In this document: positions 1-9,928 of the stretch, piece by piece
Numbering within the stretch: the stretch's first letter is position 1
Layout of the letters: each line of letters begins with the position of its first letter
Assembly: GCA_020725335.1 (NCBI GenBank)
Contig: DYFF01000007.1
Coordinates: 1 to 64,000 of the forward strand
Direction of reading: 5' to 3'
Length of the DNA: 64,000 nt
Origin: Thermodesulfovibrio sp.
Lineage (GTDB): Bacteria > Nitrospirota > Thermodesulfovibrionia > Thermodesulfovibrionales > Thermodesulfovibrionaceae
Made by a program: the position numbers and the translations under genes
Notes under the pieces: generated by a model
Told to the model about the DNA's origin: nothing
Databases searched by the model: none
Seen by the model: the letters and a program-made list of their open reading frames with translations, nothing else

Positions 1-646
<646 letters not shown>

Positions 647-694
647 CTCTTTTACTTCTTCTTGAAATAAAATTCTTAACTTTTTAGAACTTTT

Positions 695-730
695 AAAAGA
701 GAGGAAGGGGGTTCCCTTTCTCTCTTTTAT
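695..730 (+). terminator. Intrinsic terminator of the rRNA operon
   Basis: A 15-bp stem is formed by 695-709 and 714-728, with one G-T pair, a 4-nt loop and a T-rich 3' arm. It lies about 50 bases after the 23S end and before rpoD, so it probably ends the rRNA transcript. Confidence 0.85.
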
Positions 731-833
731 TTATATTTAATAAATATTTTAATTTTTAAAGGGTTGAATTTTTTAAAAAAATTGGTAAGATTAAAATATA
801 AATATAAAATATAAAGAATGAGGTTTAAGGGAG

Positions 834-2270
834 ATGAAAGAAAGAGATATTTTTGAAGAAATAGTTAATCTCGGGAAAAAAAGAGGTAAGCTTACATATG
901 ATGAAATAAATGAGGCTTTACCTTCAGAATACTTCTCTCCAGATGAATTAGAGGATCTAATAGATGTATTAAGTGATATGGGGGTTAAAGTTGTTGATGA
1001 TGAAGAAGAATTATTCTTGGAAGAAGAGGAGGAATTAGAAGAAGAAGAACACGTAGAAGATTTAGTTCAAGCATACTTTAACTCAATGGGAGATATTCCC
1101 ATATTAACTAAGGATGAAGAAATCGAATTAGCAAAAAAATTACAAGAAGGAAAGTCTATAATAAGAGAAACAGTGTTAGGATTGCTTATTTACAATAAAA
1201 TTTTAGATGAGGTAAATAGCGAAGAGGATTCTGAATCATTAACAGAAGATGAAAAGGCTGAAGAGGCTCTTACAAGAACAATAATTAAATTAGAAAATTT
1301 TATAAATGATATTGTGAAAACAGAAGAAAAAATAAAAAGCTATGGGTCACTTAAGGAGTTAAAAAAGAAAATTAATGATTTAAAAAAATCTGGTGATAAT
1401 GTTAAATCTCTAGAAAATTTATATAAAGAGATATCATCAGATTTAAAAAGAATTGAAAATGAAACAGGTTTAAAAATAGATGAATTAAAAAGTATTTGGA
1501 ATAAAATTTATAAAGCTAAATGCCTTGTTGAGGAAACGAAGAATGAACTTATTACGAGAAATTTAAGATTAGTAGTAAACATAGCAAAAAATTATGTGGG
1601 AAGAGGATTGCCTCTCCTTGATTTAATTGAAGAAGGCAATATAGGCTTAATGAAAGCCGTTGATAAATTCAAATATGAGAAGGGCTTTAAATTTTCTACT
1701 TATGCTACATGGTGGATAAGACAGGCAATCACAAGGGCACTCATTGATCAAACAAAAACAATTAGAGTGCCTGTTCACATGATGGAATTTTATAATAGAG
1801 TAACAAAGGCCTCTCGTGAACTAACTCAGCAACTGGGCAGAGAACCAAGCAATGAAGAGATTGCAGAAAAACTTGGCGTACCAGTTAGAAAAGTAGAAGA
1901 AGTCTTTAGGGCAATTCAAGATCCTATAGGTTTACAAACTCCGATAGGTGATGAAGATACAGAACTTGAGGACTTTATTGGGGATAAAACATCTCCATCT
2001 CCGGTTTCTGAGGCAGAAAGGACTGAGTTAAGTGAACATATTCAAAGAATTCTAAAGACTCTTACACCTAAAGAAGAAAAAGTTATTAAGATGAGATTTG
2101 GTATAGGAGAAGACAGAGATCATACTCTCGAAGAAGTGGGAAGATATTTATCAATTACAAGAGAAAGAGTTAGGCAGATAGAAACAAAAGCACTAAGAAA
2201 ACTTAAGCATCCAAGTAGACTCAGATTGTTAAAAATGCTCCTTAGTGACACTGCTGATATAAGAAAGTGA
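834..2270 (+). CDS. rpoD: RNA polymerase primary sigma factor (sigma-70)
   Basis: This is the housekeeping sigma factor that directs RNA polymerase to -35/-10 promoters. The 478-aa protein shows an acidic N-terminal region 1.1 and then region 1.2 (VEDLVQAYFNSMGDIP). Region 2, at roughly residues 242-312, has RNLRLVVNIAKNYVGRGL and the -10 recognition segment YATWWIRQAITRAL. Regions 3 and 4 follow, with the HTH near the C-terminus (SITRERVRQIETKALRKL). The spacer between regions 1.2 and 2 is lysine- and glutamate-rich, as in other group 1 sigmas. The ATG has an AAGGGAG ribosome site just upstream. The stop overlaps the GTG of the next gene (GTGA), so the two are translationally coupled. A -35/-10-like TTGAAT...TAAGAT sits at about 764-791 but is only weakly supported. 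Confidence 0.97.
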   Translation: MKERDIFEEIVNLGKKRGKLTYDEINEALPSEYFSPDELEDLIDVLSDMGVKVVDDEEELFLEEEEELEEEEHVEDLVQAYFNSMGDIPILTKDEEIELAKKLQEGKSIIRETVLGLLIYNKILDEVNSEEDSESLTEDEKAEEALTRTIIKLENFINDIVKTEEKIKSYGSLKELKKKINDLKKSGDNVKSLENLYKEISSDLKRIENETGLKIDELKSIWNKIYKAKCLVEETKNELITRNLRLVVNIAKNYVGRGLPLLDLIEEGNIGLMKAVDKFKYEKGFKFSTYATWWIRQAITRALIDQTKTIRVPVHMMEFYNRVTKASRELTQQLGREPSNEEIAEKLGVPVRKVEEVFRAIQDPIGLQTPIGDEDTELEDFIGDKTSPSPVSEAERTELSEHIQRILKTLTPKEEKVIKMRFGIGEDRDHTLEEVGRYLSITRERVRQIETKALRKLKHPSRLRLLKMLLSDTADIRK

Positions 2271-4087
2271 AAGATTTACATGAATTATCTAAGCTCTTAA
2301 GATTATATATTCTTGAATCAACAACTCGAGCAGGTTCAGGGCATCCCACAACCTGTCTTTCATCAGTAGAACTCATGGTAAGCCTCCTTTTCGGAGGCTT
2401 TTTTCATTTTGATGCAGATAATCCCAATGCTCCAAATAATGATAGACTAATATTTTCAAAAGGACATGCTGCCCCACTTCTTTATTCTCTCTGGACAGTG
2501 ACAGGCAAACTTACCGAGGAAGAGCTTCTAACTTTAAGAAAATTCGGCTCACCCCTTGAAGGTCATCCAGTAAGGGCATTTCCATACTCAGAGGCTGCAA
2601 CAGGCTCCCTTGGTCAGGGGCTTTCAATAGGAGTTGGAATGGCAATAAATGGAAAATATCTTGACAGGCTTCCTTACAAAGTATTTGTTTTGCTTGGTGA
2701 TAGTGAAATGGCAGAAGGCTCTGTGTGGGAGGCTATTCAACTTGCATCATATTATAAACTTGATAATCTCATCGGGATAATTGATGTGAATAGATTAGGT
2801 CAGCGCGGCGAGACAATGTATGGACATGACCTTGATGCCTATGGAAAAAGAATTTCAGCTTTTGGATGGAAGGCAATATGCATTGATGGTCACGAATTTA
2901 GTCAGATTTTTAAAGCCTATGAAGAAGCTTTAAAAAGTGACACTCCCGTAATGATAATTGCAAAAACAATCAAGGGTAAAGGAGTTTCTTTTCTTGAGGA
3001 TAAAGAGGGTAGACATGGTGTGGCACTTAATGAAACGGAGTTTAAAGAAGCTATTAAAGAACTTGGTGAAGTAAAGAAAGTTACGGCTTCAGTAAAAAAG
3101 CCTAAAGCCTTAAGCCCTAATCCTCAACCATTAGAAATAAAAGAATTTAGTAAAAAATACAACATTAGTGAGATGGTCCCTACAAGGCGTGCCTATGGTG
3201 AGGCTTTGGTTAAGATATTTTCAGAATTTCCTAATATCGTTGTTTTAGATGCAGAGGTTAGCAATTCCACTTATACAGAGATATTTAAAAAATATTTTCC
3301 TGAAAGATTCTTTGAATGTTTTGTGGCTGAACAGAATATGGTTGGTATGGCGGTGGGGCTTGCGCTCAGAGGAAAGATTCCGTTTGTCTCCACTTTCGCA
3401 GCCTTTCTTACCCGTGCATTTGATCATATAAGAATGGCTCAATACAGTGAGGCAAATATCAAGTTTGTGGGTTCCCATGCAGGTGTCTCCATTGGACAGG
3501 ATGGGCCAAGCCAGATGGGGCTTGAAGACATTGCGATGATGCGTAGTATTCTTAATAGCGTGGTGCTTTATCCAAGCGATGCAGTATCGACGGAAAAGCT
3601 TGTGAGAGAAGCAGCTAAACATAAAGGAATTGTTTACATAAGAACTACACGCTCTGCAACACCTGTGATTTACGATTATAATGAAGAAATTCCGATTGGA
3701 GGGTCAAAAGTTTTGAAAGCATCAGATAAAGATTTATTTACAGTTGTAGGAGCAGGAATTACACTACATGAGGCATTGAAGGCTTATGAAGAATTAAAAG
3801 GACAAGGCATTCATATTAGAGTTATTGATTTATACAGCATAAAACCCTTAGATTTGGTAACCTTAAGAAAGGCATTATCCGATACAAAGGCAATAATAAC
3901 AGTTGAAGACCACTATCCAGCAGGAGGCATTGGAGAAGCTGTAAAATCTGAAATAGGCTCTGATAGAGTTTATAGCCTTGCTTGCAGAAAAAGTCCCAAA
4001 AGTGGCACCCCAGAAGAACTGCTTGATTATGAAGAAATTTCAGCAAAGCATATTACTGATTTGATTATAAAGTTGAGCCTACTGTAG
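2267..4087 (+). CDS. tkt: Transketolase, single chain
   Basis: Transketolase moves two-carbon ketol units between sugar phosphates using thiamine diphosphate, linking the pentose phosphate pathway and glycolysis. The 606-aa chain carries the N-terminal ThDP-binding half (GSGHPTTCLSSVELM near residue 23; GDSEMAEGSVWEA from about residue 144). The pyrimidine-binding half follows, with the catalytic-glutamate segment ECFVAEQNMVGMA, and then a C-terminal transketolase domain. Some anaerobes and archaea split it into two genes; here it is one chain, a little shorter than the roughly 660-aa E. coli type. It starts with GTG, overlapping the rpoD stop by 4 bases. Confidence 0.94.
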   Translation: MKDLHELSKLLRLYILESTTRAGSGHPTTCLSSVELMVSLLFGGFFHFDADNPNAPNNDRLIFSKGHAAPLLYSLWTVTGKLTEEELLTLRKFGSPLEGHPVRAFPYSEAATGSLGQGLSIGVGMAINGKYLDRLPYKVFVLLGDSEMAEGSVWEAIQLASYYKLDNLIGIIDVNRLGQRGETMYGHDLDAYGKRISAFGWKAICIDGHEFSQIFKAYEEALKSDTPVMIIAKTIKGKGVSFLEDKEGRHGVALNETEFKEAIKELGEVKKVTASVKKPKALSPNPQPLEIKEFSKKYNISEMVPTRRAYGEALVKIFSEFPNIVVLDAEVSNSTYTEIFKKYFPERFFECFVAEQNMVGMAVGLALRGKIPFVSTFAAFLTRAFDHIRMAQYSEANIKFVGSHAGVSIGQDGPSQMGLEDIAMMRSILNSVVLYPSDAVSTEKLVREAAKHKGIVYIRTTRSATPVIYDYNEEIPIGGSKVLKASDKDLFTVVGAGITLHEALKAYEELKGQGIHIRVIDLYSIKPLDLVTLRKALSDTKAIITVEDHYPAGGIGEAVKSEIGSDRVYSLACRKSPKSGTPEELLDYEEISAKHITDLIIKLSLL

Positions 4088-4116
4088 GTTTGTTTTTCTT
4101 TTATAAAAGTGTCATC

Positions 4117-5307
4117 TCATAAATATTTTGTCTTATCTTTTATCTCAATGTCGAAATTGGACTTGATAATTTTTAACAAATGCATGATATTTTCAAAGAC
4201 CTCATGCTTTTTATCCTCTTTATCGCTAAATTCTGTATAAAAAAGTTGATATACTCTACCATTTTTTAATCTTGCATCCACATGGAATATGAAAGTGCCT
4301 GTTCTTCTTGAAAGTTGATCTGATAGCTCAATTTGATAAATTTGTGATATAGGAAATGAATAAGAAAAAAATAACTTCTTTACTTTAACGATGCCTCTTA
4401 ATTTGTCAATGCTTGTCTCCATGGGACTGATGATTCTTCGGACTAAATATACTATGAAAATATAGACTAAAAGTACTACCACTACAGGGATGTATGAGCC
4501 TGGATTTTTTGCCATAAAGGCCAAGACGAATAGAGCTGGAAATATTAAGAATACGAAAAGAAGTCGCATGATGTCGTAGAAATTTGGTCTCTTATAAAGT
4601 GAAATTTTTGCCTCCGATAGCTCTCTTATTGTCAAGTTTGGGATTTTAATGTCCCTGATTTTTTCTCTATGATCTTCATTCTCAAATTTTATCTCCCTAT
4701 GAAAATCATCAATATAAAACTTTCCCTCTGAGGATTTAGTAAATGAAACTCTGTAGCTTGATACTCCTCTGTTTGCTGTATAACTTTTAAAGCCTATGAT
4801 TACTGCAAGATTCATCAGAATCCCGCTCAACCTTTCATGAAAATTAGATGACTCAAGTGAAAAACGAAAGCTTATTTTTTCTCCATTGAACTTTGCTATT
4901 TCCATCTTTACAATGTTTTGAGACTTAGTATCTATAATATTGATTAACGCTTTATCAATTAAGTTGCAGGCTATTCCTTCAGTTGATTTAAATATCAAAT
5001 TTCTTCTCCATACAAGCTCAAGTTCACCCTTTGCTTTTGAAGCCTTTAAAATTATTAGCTTAGGTGGAGAGGTAAGGAAAATCAGGATAAAAACTCCCAG
5101 TAAAAGGGCTAAGAAAGCAAGAGAAAAAAACAAAAAATTTAAATCCGAGGAAGAAAGTTTTTTAAGAAGTAGCAGAATAATAGGAGTTTCAACAATTACA
5201 ATAACAAATATTAAAATTATTGCAATAACATCCTTTGTAAAAAAGCTTCCTTTGTAACCAATCTCTACTTTTTCACCCCAAATGTTATCAAGGACTGTTA
5301 ATTTCAT
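4117..5307 (-). CDS. Membrane protein with two paired-helix/PH-like repeats
   Basis: Function not recognised. The 396-aa protein seems to be an internal duplication. Each half has two closely spaced transmembrane helices (about residues 25-77 and 245-305) followed by a beta-rich cytoplasmic segment ending in an amphipathic helix (FHERLSGILMNLAVIIG in the first half, HEVFENIMHLLKIIKSN in the second). That helix-pair plus beta-barrel plan resembles bacterial PH-domain (DUF304-like) membrane proteins, but the match is by pattern only. It stands alone on the minus strand, convergent with tkt. No catalytic motif is visible. The gap downstream to the next gene (5308-5471) shows nothing definite. 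Confidence 0.6.
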   Translation of the reverse strand: MKLTVLDNIWGEKVEIGYKGSFFTKDVIAIILIFVIVIVETPIILLLLKKLSSSDLNFLFFSLAFLALLLGVFILIFLTSPPKLIILKASKAKGELELVWRRNLIFKSTEGIACNLIDKALINIIDTKSQNIVKMEIAKFNGEKISFRFSLESSNFHERLSGILMNLAVIIGFKSYTANRGVSSYRVSFTKSSEGKFYIDDFHREIKFENEDHREKIRDIKIPNLTIRELSEAKISLYKRPNFYDIMRLLFVFLIFPALFVLAFMAKNPGSYIPVVVVLLVYIFIVYLVRRIISPMETSIDKLRGIVKVKKLFFSYSFPISQIYQIELSDQLSRRTGTFIFHVDARLKNGRVYQLFYTEFSDKEDKKHEVFENIMHLLKIIKSNFDIEIKDKTKYL

Positions 5308-5471
5308 AGGTCATTGTTTCTAAATATTTTGCTTCTCCCTTTTCGGAGATCATTCATGCAATTATATCCAAACAAATCATAACTTATCTACCCATATATT
5401 TAGCATAAGCATTAAGAGAGTTATAAGAATTGAATTGATTGACATAACTTTACGAAAATTTTGATGAGTAG

Positions 5472-7427
5472 TTAAATGTAAAGTATTTTTCTACTTAGTT
5501 GAAGGGTAAGTTCTTTTAATCTTAATAACGCAATTGGGCTTTCCTGTATGTCTTCCACAAGCAATTTTAATGCAGGAGGTATGAATTTTAGAAAGTTTCT
5601 TTTACCTCGTTTTAATGATAAGAAACCGTATGCACCGAGTGCTTGCATATGTCTTTGGATTCTGCAGAGGGAGAGTTCCTCAAGAAAGGCTGAAGGGTTT
5701 AGACTAAAAAATTTCAAAGATTTTTCAATATAATAATGCACAAGCTTTTGTCTTATGTAATTATTTAACTCTACATAAGGGTCCCAGAGTAAAGAGGCTA
5801 AGTCATATGCTGCTGGTCCCCATCGTGCTGATTGATAGTCAACAAAGTAGACTTTATAATTGAAAGAAGATTTCTCGGCATTTTGTGTCTCGAAATGACC
5901 GGAATTGAGTGGCTTAAGCATTATGTTTTGGCTTTGTAAGTCTCTGTGAAGAATAACTTTTTTTGACTTTGTAAGCTTTTCTGCAATTATATGAAGTTCT
6001 TGTTGTAGCTCAGGTAGAAATGTATCTCCAACGGTTGATAAATTGAGTTTAAAAAACCCTTCTACGCATTCCTTCAAGAAATAATCACTTTCCCATCTAA
6101 AATAGGCATAGTCAAATTCTGGCAAAATTCCTTCCAATTCCTTTGCTTCAGAGGATATTTTCCAATGAAGAGTTGCAACATATTCAATTATTTTTTTGTA
6201 TAAATTGAGTATTTCTTCGCTGTTTCTTTTACATTGTAAAAAGCTGTAAAGGGTTAGATCTCCTAAGTCTTCAAGAACGATTAATTTTTTCTCTTTTCTT
6301 GCGTCAATTATATCAGCAACAGGCATACCCTTTTGTTTTAGAAACTTTCCAAGGGTTACAGTTTTATCAAACTCTTGATTTATATCATGCCATAGGCAGA
6401 AGACTTTATTATCTTTTCTAAAGTAATTTCGGGTAGAGCCTCCATGAGTGAGTATCTCCTTTTCTCCCTGCCAGCCTGCGAAGGAAAGTATAAAATCTTT
6501 ACCTACTATGCAGTCTGAAATCAAGGGATTTTCGGATGAAAATTCTGTCTCAGGCATAATGATAATATTTTTACCTGTGAAGTTTTTTTTGATTCTTACA
6601 TCTCTCTCAATTACTATGTTCCCAAGTGGTTCTATTAGTTCACATCCTATGGAAGTAGGATGAACATACAGGGAAGTAAAATTTCTTTTTAATTTATCAA
6701 AGACTGCACGGGCATATCCTTTAGGAGTACCACTGTCATACCAAAAAGAGTATTTTATAGGAAAGACCTTAATTTTCAATCCCTGAGCCTTAGTTTTGAG
6801 CCATAAATCTATAACTGATGAATGACCTTCTGGTAGCAGCTCTAAAACATCAGGGTTGTATATAGCTACTCCTGTGAAGGCAAGAGATTTAATAGAGGAT
6901 GATGGCTTGAGGCTAAAGGTTGAAGGATAGATTCCAATTAAATTGTCTTTTTCATCAACAATTAGCTTATTGTCTGGTGGATAATCATGAACTAAAAGAG
7001 TGATGTGGTTTTCTGAATCTATATGCCATTTGATTGCTTCTTTTATATTTCCATCCCAGTAAATATCGGAGTTATGAACGATGAAAGTGCTGTCTTTCAG
7101 AAAATCCCTTGCATTGTAAAGAGCTCCCCCAGTATTTAAAATTTCCTTTTCATGGAAAAAAGTAAGCGGAAATCCTCGGTTTTTTATATATTTTTCAATT
7201 TCTTCTGCTTTATAGTGAAGATTAATTCCTATGTGCTCTATTCCAGAAGACTTTAAAAGATTGTAGACATAATCAAGTAAAACCTCACCTACAATCGGAA
7301 GTAAGGGTTTTGGAATATGTTCAGTAATGGGTCTTAGTCTTTTTGAAAATCCGGCAGCAAGAATGAAGCCTTTAATGCATTGAGTTAAGAATTCGCTGTC
7401 TTTCGCTCCTGAGATATCTTTTGACAT
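5472..7427 (-). CDS. MurNAc-1-P uridylyltransferase / amino-sugar anomeric kinase fusion (murU-amgK-like)
   Basis: This 651-aa fusion has an N-terminal sugar-1-phosphate nucleotidyltransferase (LAAGFSKRLRP at 23-33, NTGGAL, and NSD as metal/nucleotide ligands). A short hexapeptide-like beta-helical stretch lies at about 253-320, and a C-terminal aminoglycoside-phosphotransferase-fold kinase starts near residue 330 (GGSTRNYFRK). The kinase has an EDLGD hinge, catalytic H494-R-D-L-Q-S-Q-N501 and metal-binding D530 in FVDYQ. In Pseudomonas, separate AmgK (MurNAc/GlcNAc anomeric kinase) and MurU perform consecutive steps giving UDP-MurNAc. The EDLGD hinge and the namZ neighbour make that role likely here. 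Other sugar-1-phosphate or choline kinase/cytidylyltransferase pairs are possible. A repeat-derived segment (about residues 506-522) separates the two kinase motifs. The first 19 residues precede the conserved fold and the exact start is uncertain. Confidence 0.8.
   Translation of the reverse strand: MSKDISGAKDSEFLTQCIKGFILAAGFSKRLRPITEHIPKPLLPIVGEVLLDYVYNLLKSSGIEHIGINLHYKAEEIEKYIKNRGFPLTFFHEKEILNTGGALYNARDFLKDSTFIVHNSDIYWDGNIKEAIKWHIDSENHITLLVHDYPPDNKLIVDEKDNLIGIYPSTFSLKPSSSIKSLAFTGVAIYNPDVLELLPEGHSSVIDLWLKTKAQGLKIKVFPIKYSFWYDSGTPKGYARAVFDKLKRNFTSLYVHPTSIGCELIEPLGNIVIERDVRIKKNFTGKNIIIMPETEFSSENPLISDCIVGKDFILSFAGWQGEKEILTHGGSTRNYFRKDNKVFCLWHDINQEFDKTVTLGKFLKQKGMPVADIIDARKEKKLIVLEDLGDLTLYSFLQCKRNSEEILNLYKKIIEYVATLHWKISSEAKELEGILPEFDYAYFRWESDYFLKECVEGFFKLNLSTVGDTFLPELQQELHIIAEKLTKSKKVILHRDLQSQNIMLKPLNSGHFETQNAEKSSFNYKVYFVDYQSARWGPAAYDLASLLWDPYVELNNYIRQKLVHYYIEKSLKFFSLNPSAFLEELSLCRIQRHMQALGAYGFLSLKRGKRNFLKFIPPALKLLVEDIQESPIALLRLKELTLQLSRKILYI
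5863..5912 (-). repeat. Repeat-derived in-frame insert inside the kinase domain
   Basis: On the plus strand this segment reads AGATTTCTCG ... CTCGAAATGACC, the arrangement GATT(T/C)CTC...GAAATGAC also seen twice in hypF. It encodes about 16 polar residues (GHFETQNAEKSS and flanks) between HRDLQSQN and the FVDYQ motif, where related kinases have only a few residues. Read as a short palindromic interspersed repeat accommodated in frame. Confidence 0.5.
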
Positions 7428-7567
7428 TTCTAAACTCTCTCCGCTAAAGTAGCAAAACTCTCCTTTCAGGCTCAGACAGTTGCGACTGTTTTACGCTCTG
7501 CTCGTTAAGAAATGTTACCAAAAAATATCTAAAGTCGCTCAAGCTATCTCATCCTTTATAGCCATGC
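7428..7567 (-). other. Intergenic spacer with small dyads, possibly a repeat
   Basis: This is the only sizeable gap in the tol-namZ-murU/amgK gene row. It contains a small hairpin (cagttgcgactg) and GC-richer runs such as acgctctgctcg that differ from the AT-rich surroundings. A GGAGAG ribosome site for the fusion gene lies at its left end. It looks like an interspersed repeat or an RNA-processing spacer. No second copy was found in this window. Confidence 0.3.
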
Positions 7568-8737
7568 TCAATCATAAAGCAAATACTGTTTTCTAATTTT
7601 TTCAAAAGCTTTAGTCTCTTGTTTCCACCAATATTCAATATCTTTCAGATAATTGCCATTTTCAATATTCTTTCTCAGTCTCTCTGACCCAGCAAGGATG
7701 TCAAATGGAAGTTTTTCAAATTCATATTCATAGGGAGGTTGCCTCCATAGTTTAACCTCTGGATAAAGTTCACGTATGGCAAGTAAAATCGCAACAGAAG
7801 TTTTAAAGGGTTTAAATCTCTCTCTTTCAATAACATGTATCTGAGCACCTCCGCATAGTTCTCCTGAGAATTTATTGAATGTGGGAGTAAAGTAAAGAGG
7901 TCTGAAGATTACACCTTTTAGATTGAAATCCTTAAGCCTCCGCACAAGTTTTTCAGGTTGAATAAAGGGTGCACCAAAAATCTCAAAAGGTCTTGTTGTT
8001 CCTCTTCCCTCGCTTATTATTGTTCCTTCAAACAAGCACATGCCAGGATAAACTGTTGCTGTATCAATTGTTGGCATATTTGGAGATGGCATTATCCAGG
8101 GTAAACCTGTCTCATCAAACCATTGAGAACGTTTCCACCCTTTCAAGGGGATTATCGTGAGGTCAAGTTTTTGATAGAATTTATCCTTAAAATATAAGGC
8201 AATCTCACAGATTGTCATCCCATGTCTTACAGGTAAAGGATGAAGTCCTACAAAGGATTTAAACTCTTGCTTTAATAGAGGTCCTTCGTTTAAATGTCCT
8301 CCAATAGGATTTACTCTGTCAAAAACTACCACAGGAATCCCTTTCTGTTCACAGGCTTCCATACAAAGTGCCATTGTCCAGATAAATGTATAATATCTTG
8401 AGCCTACATCTTGAAGGTCTATAATTAAAAGATCAATGTTATTAAGCATCTCTTGAGTTGGTTTCCTTGTTTTTCCATAAAGACTATATACCGGTATCCC
8501 GATTTTTCTGTCAAAAAATCCTTCCCATTCAATCATGTTATCCTGAGTGTTACCAAATATTCCATGTTGTGGACCGAATAAAGCTGTTATTCTTATTTTT
8601 TTGCTTTTAAGTAGAATATCCTTGGTGTGAATAAGTTTTCTATTCACAGAGGCAGGATGGATGAGCAAGCCAGCTTTAAGTCCGTAAAATCTCTTTGGAA
8701 GAATTTTTTCAAATCGGTCTATTCCTGAATTAATCAT
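7568..8737 (-). CDS. namZ: DUF1343 protein, exo-beta-N-acetylmuramidase (NamZ-like)
   Basis: DUF1343 proteins include Bacillus subtilis NamZ (YbbC, GH171), which removes MurNAc from the non-reducing ends of peptidoglycan fragments. The 389 residues match the family along their length: LFGPQHGIFGNTQDN, IPVYSLYGKTRKPTQEML, LIIDLQDVGSRYYTFIW, VFDRVNPIGG, and VGLHPLPVRHGMTICEIA. There is no signal peptide, and the tolB stop lies 3 bases before the ATG, so an upstream start is not available and the product is probably cytoplasmic, unlike the secreted Bacillus enzyme. It sits where pal usually follows tolB and precedes the murU/amgK fusion, which would use the MurNAc it releases. The enzymatic role is inferred from the family and context. 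Confidence 0.85.
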   Translation of the reverse strand: MINSGIDRFEKILPKRFYGLKAGLLIHPASVNRKLIHTKDILLKSKKIRITALFGPQHGIFGNTQDNMIEWEGFFDRKIGIPVYSLYGKTRKPTQEMLNNIDLLIIDLQDVGSRYYTFIWTMALCMEACEQKGIPVVVFDRVNPIGGHLNEGPLLKQEFKSFVGLHPLPVRHGMTICEIALYFKDKFYQKLDLTIIPLKGWKRSQWFDETGLPWIMPSPNMPTIDTATVYPGMCLFEGTIISEGRGTTRPFEIFGAPFIQPEKLVRRLKDFNLKGVIFRPLYFTPTFNKFSGELCGGAQIHVIERERFKPFKTSVAILLAIRELYPEVKLWRQPPYEYEFEKLPFDILAGSERLRKNIENGNYLKDIEYWWKQETKAFEKIRKQYLLYD

Positions 8738-8740
8738 TTC

Positions 8741-9928
8741 TTATCGTGTGCAGTAGGGCAAATATCCTGTTGTTAAGGATTTTTGAACCAATCCATTTGA
8801 GCTTATTAAATTAATCTCCTTCTTTCCCTTTCGGTCAGACATAATAGTAAGAAAGTGACCGTCAGGGCAAAAGGAAGGTTGTTCATTGTTACCTTCTTTT
8901 GTTATTTGAGTTTGTATGCCTGAAGCTAAATCAAGAACATAAATCTGAAAACCTCCAACAAGTGAGGAAAAAGCAAGTTTACTACCGTCAGGACTTAAGG
9001 AAGGCTCGGTATTGTATCGACCTTGGTATGTAACTCTCTGAGGAGAAGCACCCTCCTGAGTATAGTATATCTGTGGGGAACCGGCTCTATTGGAAACAAA
9101 AAAAATTCGAGAACCATACCACCGAGGAGAAGATTCTACCCAACGAGATGATGATACAGTTTTGCTTCTTCCTGAGAAATCGCTTATTTTGATTTCAGAT
9201 ACGTCTCCATCATTATAAAGATAAATAAATTGAGAATCGCCTATCATATCTCCTAACTGAAGCAGTGCTTTGCTTTTTATAATTTCCTTATTTATTTTTG
9301 TTGTAAGGTCAAATAGTTCTATTCGCCAGAATCTACCTTGAAGCGAAGAATAAAGAATTTTGTTCCCCTTTAAAACTGCTCTTGAAATAATCTCCCTTCG
9401 TATGCCCGTATCATGTATACTTTTGCCGTTCCAGTTACTTATGAAGAGTCTAGAAGTTTCTTTAAATTTTTTTATGAATATTATACGATTGAAAAAGGGT
9501 GACTCTTTACCAGTCAAAGCTTTATAAATATCAGAAGCTATTATGTGTCCTATATATTCATTATTTTGAAAATTATACTCTTTTGTAAAAAAAGGTAAAT
9601 TACTTGAAAGAGTAAAAAATTTTGTTTGTATTTTATTAGTAATCTTAGCCTGCACAACAATATCCACATTAGATGACTGCCAGAAACGGGGTTGAAAATT
9701 TTCATCTTTAGAGGGAAATGGCCCATAAATTTCGAAATATTCGGTAAATTCCAAGTCTTCTTTAATTGTAGTGAATACTTTATCAATTTTATCAAAACCC
9801 TCTAAAGCAAGATGGATTTTTTTTATTCCTGGTTGAGTTATGTCAAGATAAATTTTTTCTGCGAAAGATAATTTTCCAGAGGATAATAAATAGAAAGTTA
9901 TTAAAATTAAAAATATAATTTTTTTCAT
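8741..9928 (-). CDS. tolB: Tol-Pal system beta-propeller protein TolB
   Basis: TolB is the periplasmic Tol-Pal component that binds Pal and supports outer-membrane constriction during division. The 395-aa protein has a signal peptide (LILITFYLLSSGKLSFA), an N-terminal TolB domain (LDITQPGIKKI, TEYFEIYGPF), then WD40/PD40-type propeller blades (VSNRAGSPQIYYT, SLSPDGSKLAFSSLVGGFQIY, SFCPDGHFLTIMSDRKGKKEI). The ATG overlaps the tolA stop by 4 bases. No pal gene follows in this window; namZ takes the position. Confidence 0.94.
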   Translation of the reverse strand: MKKIIFLILITFYLLSSGKLSFAEKIYLDITQPGIKKIHLALEGFDKIDKVFTTIKEDLEFTEYFEIYGPFPSKDENFQPRFWQSSNVDIVVQAKITNKIQTKFFTLSSNLPFFTKEYNFQNNEYIGHIIASDIYKALTGKESPFFNRIIFIKKFKETSRLFISNWNGKSIHDTGIRREIISRAVLKGNKILYSSLQGRFWRIELFDLTTKINKEIIKSKALLQLGDMIGDSQFIYLYNDGDVSEIKISDFSGRSKTVSSSRWVESSPRWYGSRIFFVSNRAGSPQIYYTQEGASPQRVTYQGRYNTEPSLSPDGSKLAFSSLVGGFQIYVLDLASGIQTQITKEGNNEQPSFCPDGHFLTIMSDRKGKKEINLISSNGLVQKSLTTGYLPYCTR

